A DNA stretch of 64,000 bases. It comes from Mycolicibacterium cosmeticum. Its GTDB lineage: Bacteria > Actinomycetota > Actinomycetes > Mycobacteriales > Mycobacteriaceae. Shown one piece after another: positions 8,187 through 16,478 of this stretch. Every line of letters starts with the position of its first letter. The stretch's first letter is position 1. Below the pieces are notes generated by a model. The model was given only the letters and a program-made list of their open reading frames with translations. It was not told where the DNA came from and ran no database searches. Where the stretch lies: the NCBI GenBank assembly GCA_016197365.1, contig JACPVS010000031.1, positions 37,107-101,106 on the forward strand, given 5' to 3'. The position numbers and the translations under genes are program-made.

Positions 8187-9623
8187 GTGTCTGGGGTTCC
8201 CGTGCTCGTGCCGGGCCGGACCTGCTGGGCGGTCGAGAACGCCGACAACGTTGCCTTCATCGTCGACGGTGCGGACTACTTCCGGCAGGTCAAGGCCGCG
8301 TTGCTGCGCGCCCAACACCGGATCATCCTGGTCGGCTGGGATTTCGACGGCAGGACCACCTTGGAGCACGGCCCGGACACGCTGCCCGGCCCCAATCAGC
8401 TCGGCGCGTTCCTCTACTGGCTGTTGTGGAAGAAGCCCGGACTGCAGATCCATGTGCTGAAGTCCAATCTACGGCTGCTCCCGGTGTTCGACGACCTCTG
8501 GTACGGGCTGACGCCGGTGACGGTGCTGAACAGGCTCAGCGGCAGGCGAATCCGCTTCGCGGTAGACGGTGACCACCCCACCGGGGCGGTGCACCATCAG
8601 AAGATCGTGGTGGTCGACGACGTGCTCGCCTTCTGTGGCGGCATCGACCTCACCGTGGGGCGCTGGGACACCTCGGAACACCTGGACGACAACGCATTTC
8701 GTAGGGAGTACGGCCCCCGCCACGAGGTGGCCGCCGCCGTCGACGGCGCCGCCGCCCGCCGGCTCGCCGCCGTCGCCCGCTACCGCTGGGAGTCGGCGAC
8801 GGGACAGGCCCTGGAGAGCCTGGACGCAACGCACCGGGCCTGGCCGCGCGGACTGGACCCCGACCTGTGCGATGTCGGGGTCGGCATCGCACGGACCACA
8901 CCGGATCTGCCGGATCGCGACGAGGTGCGTGAGGTGGAGGCACTGAACCTGGCCGCCATCGCCGCCGCGCGGCACACGATCTATCTGGAGAACCAGTACC
9001 TGGCCTCGCGCACCCTGGTCGACGCGCTCGCCGACCGGCTCCGGGAGGCTGATGGTCCGGCGATCGTCATCGTGTTGCCCCGCCGCTCCGAGAGCAGGCT
9101 GGAGCAGGAGTCGATGGACAGCGCCCGCAAGCTGCTCCTGGAATTGCTCTGGGCCGCCGATGAGCACGACCGGCTGGGCGTCTACTGGCCGGTGGCCGAA
9201 AACGGGACGAACATCTACGTCCACTCCAAGGTCATGGCGGTCGATGACCGGTTGCTGCGCATCGGGTCCTCCAATCTGAACAACCGTTCGATGGGTTTCG
9301 ACAGCGAGTGCGATGTGGCGATCGAGGCCGGCGCGGACGATGACACCATCCGGCAGGCGATCACCGCCTTGCGGAACCGGCTGATCGGTGAGCATCTCGG
9401 TGTCGGAGCCGACGACTTCGCCGCCGGCCTGCGTGACGGCGCGACCTTCTTGCAGGCCGTCGAGGCGCTGACCGGCGAGGGCAGGACGCTGCGCCGGTTC
9501 ACCGCCGAGGCGGTCGCCGACGAGGGCAGTCCGCTGGCCGAGAACGATCTGATGGACCCCGACCATGTACCCCGCTCGCTGGCCACCAGTGTGCGGCGCT
9601 TTCTCACCGGGCTGACCGACTAG
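8187..9623 (+). CDS. Phospholipase D-family protein
   Basis: This 478-aa protein carries two HKD motifs: HHQKIVVVDD (His137/Lys139) and VHSKVMAVDD with downstream GSSNLNNRSMGFDSE (around residue 346). It therefore belongs to the PLD superfamily of phosphodiesterases and phosphatidyltransferases, with two catalytic halves in one chain. FAFCGGID-type residues (AFCGGIDLTVGRWD) follow the first motif, as in plant and bacterial PLD. No signal peptide or clear TM segment is visible, so it is probably cytoplasmic or peripheral. A phospholipid substrate is likely; cardiolipin synthase activity is less likely because the N-terminal TM segments are missing. GTG 8187 is the assigned start. Confidence 0.87.
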   Translation: MSGVPVLVPGRTCWAVENADNVAFIVDGADYFRQVKAALLRAQHRIILVGWDFDGRTTLEHGPDTLPGPNQLGAFLYWLLWKKPGLQIHVLKSNLRLLPVFDDLWYGLTPVTVLNRLSGRRIRFAVDGDHPTGAVHHQKIVVVDDVLAFCGGIDLTVGRWDTSEHLDDNAFRREYGPRHEVAAAVDGAAARRLAAVARYRWESATGQALESLDATHRAWPRGLDPDLCDVGVGIARTTPDLPDRDEVREVEALNLAAIAAARHTIYLENQYLASRTLVDALADRLREADGPAIVIVLPRRSESRLEQESMDSARKLLLELLWAADEHDRLGVYWPVAENGTNIYVHSKVMAVDDRLLRIGSSNLNNRSMGFDSECDVAIEAGADDDTIRQAITALRNRLIGEHLGVGADDFAAGLRDGATFLQAVEALTGEGRTLRRFTAEAVADEGSPLAENDLMDPDHVPRSLATSVRRFLTGLTD

Positions 9624-9658
9624 CGTCAGCAACCGCCCGGCGGTGATAGGTTCCGGCC

Positions 9659-10753
9659 ATGCATGGGTGCGGCGACGGCTGCGGTGACGAAATCTCGCGG
9701 CGCGCGGCCCTCGCGGCGTCGGTGGCCGCGGTGCTCGGTGGCGCGGCAATGGCAACTGCGGCCCGCGGGTCCGCAGCCCCGGCGCCGGCCGGGTTGCCCG
9801 ACAATGCGCTGATCACCCTCGGCGTGCAAGCGGGACCGCCGCCGGTGGCGCACCGCACCGGCATCTCCTCGGCGCTGAAGATCGGCGGCGATGTCTATCA
9901 GATCGATTGCGGCCTGGGATCTTTGAACGCCTTCGCCAATGCCGGCCTGCACTTCGACCAGCTCAAGAGCCTGTTCGTCACGCACCTGCACACCGACCAC
10001 ATCGTGGACTACTACAGCTTCTTCCTGTCCGGCGGTTACACCGCGGCGCCGGGGAAGGCCGCCGTCACCGTGTACGGTCCGGGACCTGCGGGCGGACTGC
10101 CGCCCAGTGAGGTCGGCAATTCCGATCCGCCGGTCGTCGACCCGGCCGAACCCACCCCGGGGATCGCGGCGATGACGGCGGCACTGCACCGGGCGTTCGC
10201 CTACACCAGCAATATCTTCATCCGCGATATGGGAACCGACGACATCCAGAGTCTGGTCTCGGTCAACGAGATCGCGGTGCCGCCGGGCTCGGATTACCTC
10301 AATCGGTCACCGCGCATCGCGCCCTTCCCGGTGATGAGCGACGACAACGTGACCGTCACCGCCACCCTGGTCAGTCACTACGACGTGTACCCGGCGTTCG
10401 CGTTCCGGTTCGATCTTAAGAAATCGGGTGTGTCGGTGACGTTTTCGGGCGACACCACCAAGTCGGACAACGTCATCGAACTGGCGCGCGACACCGACAT
10501 CCTGGTACACGAGGCGCAGTTCAGCCTCGCCGACACCGGCGCCAATAGCAGGTTCCCACCCGGCTATCTGGTGCGATCACACACCTCGGCCGAACAGGTC
10601 GGTGAGGTTGCCGCCGCCGCAAAGGCCAAACATGTTGTCTTGAGCCACTATTCGCCGACGAACCTGCCCGACTCGGCGTGGCAGGGCGCCATCGGCAAGC
10701 ATTTCGCCGGCAGGGTGACGGTGGCTCGCGACGGTCAGGTCTTCGCGCTCTAG
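9659..10753 (+). CDS. Exported metallo-beta-lactamase-fold hydrolase
   Basis: The 364-aa product has a twin-arginine-type N-terminus (SRRAALAASVAAVLGGAAM, residues 13-31) ending in an AAPAPA region. The MBL zinc motif is THLHTDH (His109, His111, Asp113, His114), and later metal-ligand regions are SGDTTKSDN and HVVLSHYSP. The order resembles the RNase Z/arylsulfatase-like branch of the fold. It is predicted to act outside the membrane on an ester or phosphodiester. The N-terminus also has two Cys in CGDGC, unusual before a Tat motif. It ends in a four-base CTAG overlap with the convergent amidohydrolase. Confidence 0.85.
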   Translation: MHGCGDGCGDEISRRAALAASVAAVLGGAAMATAARGSAAPAPAGLPDNALITLGVQAGPPPVAHRTGISSALKIGGDVYQIDCGLGSLNAFANAGLHFDQLKSLFVTHLHTDHIVDYYSFFLSGGYTAAPGKAAVTVYGPGPAGGLPPSEVGNSDPPVVDPAEPTPGIAAMTAALHRAFAYTSNIFIRDMGTDDIQSLVSVNEIAVPPGSDYLNRSPRIAPFPVMSDDNVTVTATLVSHYDVYPAFAFRFDLKKSGVSVTFSGDTTKSDNVIELARDTDILVHEAQFSLADTGANSRFPPGYLVRSHTSAEQVGEVAAAAKAKHVVLSHYSPTNLPDSAWQGAIGKHFAGRVTVARDGQVFAL

Positions 10754-11733
10754 TCGGCCGGATCCGGTATCCGGCCGCCGAACAGGCGCACCGCGTTCTC
10801 GTAACCGACCTTGCGGCGGTCAGCCTCACTCATCGGATAGGACGACAGGAATTCGGCGCCCGCCACGTTGTCGTCCATCGGATAGTCCACCGAGAACATC
10901 ACGCGGTCGGCCCCCAGCACCGACAGGGTGCAGGCCATCGCCGGCGGCGAGAAATTGCCGCTCGTGGTGACGAAGAAGTTGTCCCGCAGATACTCTGACG
11001 GGAGCTTGGCGAGGCCTCCACCACCCGACCCACCCAGTCCGTAATATCGGTCGGTGCGAAAAGCCGTGAACGGCAACATCTCCCCGAGATGTCCGAGGAT
11101 CATCTGTAGCTTCGGGTGTCGGTCGAACAGTCCGGAATAGATCAACCGCAGCGCATGGGTGCCGGCTTCCACCGCAAAACCCCACGACGCCAGGTGCAGC
11201 CCCTGATCGGTGTAGGGAGCGAACCAGGCCTCCATCACCGCCGGATGCGGCGTGGTCGGATGCAGGTAGACGGGCACCCCCAGGGTCTCGGCGGTGTCGA
11301 ACAGCGGCTCGTAGGCGGGATCGTCAAGGTACCGGCCATGGGTGTGCCCGTTGACCAGGGCGCCCACGAACCCCAAATCGGTGATGGCCCGACGCAACTC
11401 GGCGGCGGCGGCGTCGGGATCCTGGGTGGCCAGCGTGGCGAAGGCGCCGAACCTGCGGGGGTACTGCCGCACCGTCTCGGCCAGGTTGTCATTCGCCCGG
11501 CAGGCGTAATCCACGGCCTGCGCGGTGTCGGTGTACTCCTGCACGCCCGGGTCGAACAGCGACAGGATCTGGAAATCGATACCGGCGGCATCCATCTGCT
11601 CCAGGCGCAACGGTCCACGATCGTAGAGCCGGTCGTAGCCGAGCCGATTGTGGGAGTGCAGCCACGACGCCACCACGTTGTCGTCACTTGCGGGGTCCCA
11701 GGCGTAGTGCTCTTCGAGCGCTATCAGGTGCAT
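10750..11733 (-). CDS. Amidohydrolase-family (ACMSD/gamma-resorcylate decarboxylase-like) protein
   Basis: The 327-aa protein starts MHLIALEEHYAW. LEEHY matches the N-terminal metal-site region of the decarboxylase branch of the amidohydrolase superfamily, which often shows EEHF/EEHY. Further hallmarks are FVGALVNGHTHGRYLDDP, PVYLHPTTPHP (metal-binding His), MILGHLGEMLPF and the terminal Asp motif VMFSVDYPMDD. The family decarboxylates aromatic acids such as resorcylate or vanillate derivatives without oxygen. The reading frame remains open upstream, but those residues are antisense to intergenic DNA; ATG 11733 matches the family start. It is convergent with the MBL gene and divergent from secreted peptide gene B. 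Confidence 0.86.
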   Translation of the reverse strand: MHLIALEEHYAWDPASDDNVVASWLHSHNRLGYDRLYDRGPLRLEQMDAAGIDFQILSLFDPGVQEYTDTAQAVDYACRANDNLAETVRQYPRRFGAFATLATQDPDAAAAELRRAITDLGFVGALVNGHTHGRYLDDPAYEPLFDTAETLGVPVYLHPTTPHPAVMEAWFAPYTDQGLHLASWGFAVEAGTHALRLIYSGLFDRHPKLQMILGHLGEMLPFTAFRTDRYYGLGGSGGGGLAKLPSEYLRDNFFVTTSGNFSPPAMACTLSVLGADRVMFSVDYPMDDNVAGAEFLSSYPMSEADRRKVGYENAVRLFGGRIPDPAD

Positions 11734-11771
11734 ACCGGTGAGGATACGTACCCCGACTGCCATCCGGCGGT

Positions 11772-11823
11772 CAATTGCTGCCAATGGAATTACCCGACGA
11801 GAGGGTGCGTTATGCACACCAGA
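11772..11823 (+). promoter_or_regulatory. Conserved leader/promoter block of peptide gene, copy B
   Basis: CAATTGCTGCCAATGGA (11772-11788) and GTGCGTTATGCACACCAGA (11805-11823) repeat the two blocks found before copy A at 6658-6711, including the GTGC-N5-GCAC inverted repeat. The sequence between and around the blocks differs, so the blocks themselves seem to be under selection. Confidence 0.5.
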
Positions 11824-11856
11824 AGAAACCACAGCATCCCACGAAAGGGATTGGAA

Positions 11857-12024
11857 ATGAATAAGTTTGGATTCACCGGAATCATCGCCACCGCCTTCGC
11901 CGCTGCCGTCGTCGGACTGGCCGCGCCCGCCCAGGCGGATATCGCCCACCACGAATGGGTGCACGACAATCAGCAGCGGGCCACCACCGGTCAGGTCACG
12001 TCGACCTTCGGCAATGGTCGTTGA
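11857..12024 (+). CDS. Tiny secreted peptide, copy B (55 aa)
   Basis: This is a paralogue of the gene at 6766-6933 with the same length, a Sec signal peptide (MNKFGFTGII core, AAPAQA cleavage region before Asp28) and a mature peptide of about 28 residues whose last 12, TGQVTSTFGNGR, are identical. Differences concentrate in the middle (HHEWVHDNQQ versus HHQWINDIQQ), mostly conservative. AAAGGGATT precedes the ATG. The gene is followed 24 bp later by a strong terminator. Function is unknown; an exported signalling, antimicrobial or envelope-associated peptide are all possible. Confidence 0.8.
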   Translation: MNKFGFTGIIATAFAAAVVGLAAPAQADIAHHEWVHDNQQRATTGQVTSTFGNGR

Positions 12025-12048
12025 GCCGGTCGTTGATCGACCCGTTCA

Positions 12049-12084
12049 GGAGGGGCACCCGCAAGCGGGTGCCCCTCCTTTTTT
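12049..12084 (+). terminator. Strong intrinsic terminator after peptide gene B
   Basis: A 14-bp perfect stem (GGAGGGGCACCCGC / GCGGGTGCCCCTCC, two-base gap) is followed immediately by six T residues. This textbook form is uncommon in mycobacteria. The stem core GGGGCACCC matches that of the terminator after copy A. Confidence 0.93.
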
Positions 12085-12178
12085 GTTGCGCCCGAACCGC
12101 CGTTCACCGCAGCGGGGGGAATAGCCATACTGCACATGTGGTTGGGAACCCATGACGACAACAGCGGGGGTAACGCGC

Positions 12179-13009
12179 ATGAAGTTCGGAATCTCGACAT
12201 TCGTGAACGACGACACCATCGACACGGTGACGCTGGCGAAGGCAATCGAGGAGCGGGGCTTCGAGTCGCTGTCCATCGCCGAGCACACCCACATCCCGGC
12301 CAGCCGGGAGTCGGCGTACCCGATGGGTGGCGAGCTGCCCGACTACTACTACCGAACCCTCGATCCGTTCGTCACCCTCGCCGCGGCGGCGGCCGTCACC
12401 TCGACCATCGAGCTCATCACCGGTATCGCCCTGCTCATTCAGCGTGACCCGATCATCACCGCGAAAGAGGCCGCGAGCATCGACCTGATTTCGAACGGCC
12501 GCTTCGTCTTCGGCGTCGGCGCCGGCTGGAACCTGGAAGAGCTGCGGCACCACGGCACCGATCCCAAGACCAGGGGCCCGCTGCTCGATGAGCGCATCGA
12601 GGCCATCAAGGCCCTGTGGACCTCCGAGCCCGCCGAATATCACGGCAAGTACGTCGACTTCGATTCGTCCTACCTGAGGCCCAAGCCGGTCCAGACGCCC
12701 CACCCGCCGATCCTCATCGGCGGCAACTCGGACGCCACGGTCAAGAGGATCATCCGCCACGGTGCGGGGTGGATCTCCAACCCACTGCCCGTCGATGCGC
12801 TGACTCAGCGCGTCGAGCAGTTGCGCGCCGGAGCCGGACACGACGTCCCGCTTTACCAGTTCAACACCCCCGTCGATTCTCAATACTGGAGTGCCGTCGA
12901 GAAACTCGGGTTTGATCACCTGGGTCTGGCGTTGCCGATTCTGCCGCGGGACGAGTCACTGCGCCTGCTCGACGACTTCGCGGCCAAGGTGGCCGGGTAC
13001 CGCAGCTAG
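12179..13009 (+). CDS. LLM-class F420-dependent oxidoreductase
   Basis: The 276-aa product starts MKFGISTFVNDDTIDTVTLAKAIEERGFESLSIAEHTHIP, the typical TIM-barrel start of luciferase-like monooxygenase-fold proteins. TSTIELITGI, DLISNGRFVFGVGAGWNLEELRHHG and ERIEAIKALW follow in the right order. Mycobacterial members of this subgroup usually use F420 rather than FMN; that is inferred from the family. The substrate is unknown. An upstream ATG at 12152 would add nine residues, but MKFGI is the usual family start and GGGGG lies eight bases before it. The TAG stop shares CTAG with the convergent tandem TetR gene. Confidence 0.88.
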   Translation: MKFGISTFVNDDTIDTVTLAKAIEERGFESLSIAEHTHIPASRESAYPMGGELPDYYYRTLDPFVTLAAAAAVTSTIELITGIALLIQRDPIITAKEAASIDLISNGRFVFGVGAGWNLEELRHHGTDPKTRGPLLDERIEAIKALWTSEPAEYHGKYVDFDSSYLRPKPVQTPHPPILIGGNSDATVKRIIRHGAGWISNPLPVDALTQRVEQLRAGAGHDVPLYQFNTPVDSQYWSAVEKLGFDHLGLALPILPRDESLRLLDDFAAKVAGYRS

Positions 13010-14220
13010 CCGGTCCGGGCCGATGCGTGACTGGGCGCCAGCAGCGCCGCCCGCATCAGCGCGCAGACCACGGCGCGGGCGGCTTCGCTGTTCTCGTACC
13101 GGGTGAGCCGGCCGAGGTCGATGACCAATGCGAACGCCGCGTGCACGACGAAGCGGGCTTCGCGTTCGGTGAGGTCGGAGTGGATCGCGGCGAGCAGCCG
13201 GGACCACTCCTCGACATTGGCCCGTTGGATGTTGTGCAGCATGGTCCGATCGCTGGACGGCAGGCTGGTGCGTTCGGTGAAGTACAGGTAGTCGATCTCC
13301 GGGTTGTCGAAAGACCTTGCGACATAAGAGGCGACGAGCTGGTCCAGCGCCGCCTTCGGGTCCGCTTCGGTGGACAGGATCTCGGCGGTGTCGCCGGAGA
13401 GCCGGTCGGCGGCCCGGCGAAACAATGCGGCGAGGATGTCGGCCTTGCCGGGGAAATAGCGATAGATACCGGACGCGGGCATGCCCACCGCGGCGGCGAT
13501 GTCGTCCACGGTGGTTTCGCGGTAGCCGCGCAGATGGAAGAACGTCATCGACGCGCGCAGGACCGCCTCGTACCGGCCCGTCGTGGTGGTGCCGGTCGCG
13601 GGCGGCATCGCGGTGGACGGCGGGGTGCTGGGCGCCAGTTCGGGGATGTCGGCCCAGAAGACCGCCGCGGTCTGTTTGGCGAACAGCTGCTGGATGCGGC
13701 CGGCCGACAGCGTGGTCTTGTGGTCGACGAGGGAACCGATCACGCTCAGCACGCCCACCGACAATGTCCAGCGCTGGTGCGAGGTCAGGTCGGGGCGCAG
13801 CGCGACCAGCGGTTCCTGCAGTCGGCGATTGACCAGTTCGAGCTGCCCACCGAGGATGGCGCTGTCCTGTTCGGTGAGGTAGCGCCCACCCCACCGGTAC
13901 ACCCCGCCGGTGCTGCGGTTGCGGATCGAGACGTCGACCAGTCCGGTCACCAATGCGGTGAACAGGTCGGCACCGCCGTCGGTGGAGGATCCGGCCACCT
14001 CGGTGCCGTCGACCAGCTGCTGGCTCAGGGACAGCACAGCGTCGCGGAACAAGTCGTACTTGCTGGGCGAGTGCCTGTACAGCGCGGCCGCCGAGACGCC
14101 GACGCGCCGGGCGATATCTTCCATGCTGACCGCGTGATAGCCCAGGTCGCTGAACGCTTCGGCTGAGACACCGGCGATTTGCGCCTTCCGGTCCTTGGGG
14201 CGCCGCCGCATTTCGGGCAT
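13006..14220 (-). CDS. Tandem TetR regulator (two TetR units in one chain)
   Basis: This 404-aa protein contains two complete TetR-type units. The first HTH is near residues 12-60 (AFSDLGYHAVSMEDIARRVGVSAAALYRHSPSKYDLF). The second is near 215-265 (FFHLRGYRETTVDDIAAAVGMPASGIYRYFPGKADIL). Each is followed by a helical ligand-binding-like domain, with a Pro/Thr-rich linker (STPPSTAMPPATGTTTTG) between. Normal TetR proteins are about 200 aa and dimerise; here a single chain could behave as a dimer with two non-identical halves. ATG 14220 is preferred; the frame is open further up without a good start. It is divergent from the MpaB-like gene, which it may control. Confidence 0.87.
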   Translation of the reverse strand: MPEMRRRPKDRKAQIAGVSAEAFSDLGYHAVSMEDIARRVGVSAAALYRHSPSKYDLFRDAVLSLSQQLVDGTEVAGSSTDGGADLFTALVTGLVDVSIRNRSTGGVYRWGGRYLTEQDSAILGGQLELVNRRLQEPLVALRPDLTSHQRWTLSVGVLSVIGSLVDHKTTLSAGRIQQLFAKQTAAVFWADIPELAPSTPPSTAMPPATGTTTTGRYEAVLRASMTFFHLRGYRETTVDDIAAAVGMPASGIYRYFPGKADILAALFRRAADRLSGDTAEILSTEADPKAALDQLVASYVARSFDNPEIDYLYFTERTSLPSSDRTMLHNIQRANVEEWSRLLAAIHSDLTEREARFVVHAAFALVIDLGRLTRYENSEAARAVVCALMRAALLAPSHASARTG

Positions 14221-14366
14221 CCCCCGAGCATAGGCCACTGACTCTCGTAATGGCGGATAACTTCGGTATGGGCAGCAATCACGTGTCGTCCTACAGCCAG
14301 GAGCGTCAAACGGGATATGCACAGATCATGCAGCGAATTGCGTAGGGCCTGGCCGCCACCGAGCGC

Positions 14367-14386
14367 CACTACTAGTCAGAATAGTG
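14367..14386. promoter_or_regulatory. Weak inverted repeat in tetR-mpaB divergent region
   Basis: CACTA and TAGTG flank a 10-bp spacer in the 234-bp region between the tandem TetR gene and the MpaB-like gene, in a locally AT-rich stretch (TAGTGATTAACTTAA) that could hold a -10 element. Arms are short, so this is only a candidate operator. Confidence 0.3.
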
Positions 14387-14454
14387 ATTAACTTAATCCT
14401 TGCACCCGACACCATGTTGTGACACGCTTCACACATGAATCGGTGGGGATCGCT

Positions 14455-15375
14455 GTGAGTACGGAGCCTCTCGAGCAGGGCAGGCGGCCGGTCCCGACGA
14501 CGGAGCGGACCCGGATCGCCATCCCACGGCGACGGGTGAAAGCCCGTCGGTACAACTCGAGTGACAACGCCGGCCTCGCGCTCTCGGATGCCGTGGACTT
14601 CTGGTCGTTCGCCGGAGCAGCGGCCAACGTGGTCATGCAACTGTCGTGGCCGGAAGTCGGCTATGGCGTCGTGGAGAGCCGGGTCCAGTCCGGAAGCCTG
14701 ATGCACCATCCGTGGAAGCGGGCCCGCACCACCACCCAATATCTCGCGGTCGCCATCCTCGGCACCGACGACGAGCGCGCCGCCTACCGCGATGCCGTGA
14801 ACGGTGCCCACCGTCAGGTCCGGTCGCACAGCGGAAGTCCGGTCACCTACAACGCGTTCGACCGCACGCTCCAAATGTGGGTGGCAGCTTGCCTTTACGT
14901 CGGATTCGAGGACACCTACCAATTGCTGCACGGTCGCATGACGGTGCCCGAGCGTGAGCACTTCTACTCGACGGCCATGCCGCTGGGCACCACCCTGCAG
15001 GTCACCGAGGACCAGTGGCCCCCGACGCGTGCCGACTTCGACGACTACTGGAACATCGCCTGCCGGCGCATCCACATCGACGACCGCGTGCGCTCCTACC
15101 TGCTGGCGCTCGTGGATCTGGAGATGGTGCGGCTGCCCCTGCGCGTCACCTTCGCCCCACTGCTGCGCTTCCTCACCCTCGGGACGCTGGCCCCGGTGTT
15201 CCGGGACGCGATGGGACTGGACTGGAGCGAGCGCGACCAGCGCCGGTTCGAGCGACTCTTCGTGCTCGTCGCCGCCGTCAACAGGGTGCTGCCACGTTTC
15301 GTGCGGCAGGGCGCGACGCGTGTGCTGATGGGCGACGTCCGGCGCAGGATCCGGCGGCACAAAGCGTTGGTCTGA
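14455..15375 (+). CDS. MpaB/DUF2236 oxygenase-like protein
   Basis: The 306-aa product resembles the DUF2236 (ER-bound oxygenase MpaB/latex-clearing-protein-like) family. It shows DFWSFAGAAANVVMQLSWPEVGYGV, MHHPWKRARTTTQYLAVAILGTDDER with the His and Arg used by the family around heme, VNGAHRQVRS, YNAFDRTLQMWVAACLYVG and a C-terminal helical part. Members such as Lcp and MpaB bind heme b and cleave polyisoprenoid or terpenoid chains. No signal peptide is visible. GTG 14455 has GGGGA six bases upstream; GTG 14419 is a possible earlier start. It lies upstream of the mce operon in the same direction but is separated by 238 bp. Confidence 0.78.
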   Translation: MSTEPLEQGRRPVPTTERTRIAIPRRRVKARRYNSSDNAGLALSDAVDFWSFAGAAANVVMQLSWPEVGYGVVESRVQSGSLMHHPWKRARTTTQYLAVAILGTDDERAAYRDAVNGAHRQVRSHSGSPVTYNAFDRTLQMWVAACLYVGFEDTYQLLHGRMTVPEREHFYSTAMPLGTTLQVTEDQWPPTRADFDDYWNIACRRIHIDDRVRSYLLALVDLEMVRLPLRVTFAPLLRFLTLGTLAPVFRDAMGLDWSERDQRRFERLFVLVAAVNRVLPRFVRQGATRVLMGDVRRRIRRHKALV

Positions 15376-15435
15376 GGATGGCTCGGGAGATGTGAATAAG
15401 CGTTCTTACAGTTCAAGGCACGTCTCAGCCGTATC

Positions 15436-15473
15436 GGACGCGGCGAAATCTGACATAAGACCGCGGCGAAACC
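15436..15473. promoter_or_regulatory. Direct repeats upstream of mce operon
   Basis: The element GAC(C)GCGGCGAAA occurs twice, starting at about 15437 and 15459, so the copies are roughly two helical turns apart. They sit in the 238-bp gap before yrbEA and could bind a regulator of the operon. The rest of the gap shows no gene; no KstR-type site was recognised. Confidence 0.4.
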
Positions 15474-15613
15474 GGCATTCGTGGTAGGACGCAAGCGAGG
15501 GTGGCGGGCGACAGGGTCCGCAGAAAGTGAATCATCATTCCGTACCATCGGAACGCTGAGACGGTCGCAACAGGGGAAGGGTCGTTGACAGTGACGTTTG
15601 GCCAGGGGGTCCC

Positions 15614-16477
15614 GTGTCGGTGAAGGACGCCGGCACGGACGCGCACGGCGGAGACGGCCTTGCGGCCATCGAGGGTTGGGCTGGCGGGTATCTGCGGCGC
15701 CACCCGCTCGCGTCCATCGCGACCGTCGGCGACCAGTTCGTCGTCGGTGTCCGCACCCTGCAGTATCTGTTCGCGGATCTGTTCACCGGACGCTTTCCGT
15801 GGGGTGAATTCGTGCGCCAGGGCGCGTTCATGGCGGGCACCTCCGTCGTGCCCACCGTCCTGGTGGCGTTGCCGATCGGCGTCACGCTCTCGATCCAGTT
15901 CGCGCTGTTGGCCGGCCAGGTCGGCGCCACGTCACTGGCAGGCGCGGCCAGCGGCCTGGCGGTCATCCGGCAGGCGGCCTCCTTGGTGGCGGCCGTCCTG
16001 ATGGCCGCGGCGGTCGGTTCGGCCATCACCGCCGACCTCGGATCACGCACCATGCGTGAGGAGATCGACGCCATGGAGGTCATGGGGGTCTCGGTGCTGC
16101 GCCGGTTGGTGGTGCCCCGCTTCGCCGCGGCGATCCTGATCGGCGTCGCCCTGACCGGCGTGGTGTGCTTCGTCGGGTTCCTGGCGAGCTACCTGTTCAA
16201 CGTGTACTTCCAGAACGGCGCGCCAGGCAGCTTCGTGGCGACCTTCGCGTCGTTCACCACCACCGGCGACATGGTGCTCGCCCTGTTCAAGGCCGTCATC
16301 TACGGTGCCATCGTCGCCGTGGTGGCATGCCAGAAAGGGTTGTCCACCAAGGGCGGACCCACCGGCGTGGCCAATTCGGTGAACGCCGCGGTGGTCGAAT
16401 CGATCCTGATCCTGATGATCGTCAACGTCGCGATCAGTCAGCTGTACACGATGCTCTTCCCGCGGACCGGGCTCTGA
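15614..16477 (+). CDS. yrbEA: YrbEA-type permease of mce lipid importer
   Basis: This 287-aa integral membrane protein is of the MlaE/YrbE permease family. It has the conserved cytoplasmic coupling-helix signature EEIDAMEVMGVSVLRRLVVPR near residue 150, the usual five or so hydrophobic segments, and N-terminal GEFVRQGAFMAGTSVVPTV. In Mce systems, YrbEA and YrbEB form the inner-membrane permease that works with an ATPase (MceG) encoded elsewhere. It is the first gene of an operon running to about 25.9 kb, with yrbEB one base after the stop. GTG 15614 is the start. Confidence 0.93.
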   Translation: MSVKDAGTDAHGGDGLAAIEGWAGGYLRRHPLASIATVGDQFVVGVRTLQYLFADLFTGRFPWGEFVRQGAFMAGTSVVPTVLVALPIGVTLSIQFALLAGQVGATSLAGAASGLAVIRQAASLVAAVLMAAAVGSAITADLGSRTMREEIDAMEVMGVSVLRRLVVPRFAAAILIGVALTGVVCFVGFLASYLFNVYFQNGAPGSFVATFASFTTTGDMVLALFKAVIYGAIVAVVACQKGLSTKGGPTGVANSVNAAVVESILILMIVNVAISQLYTMLFPRTGL

Positions 16478-16478
16478 G

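Noticed and set aside
14326..15360. Minus-strand frame of 344 codons opposite the MpaB-like gene
   Set aside because: Antisense shadow; the plus-strand protein shows DUF2236-type segments.
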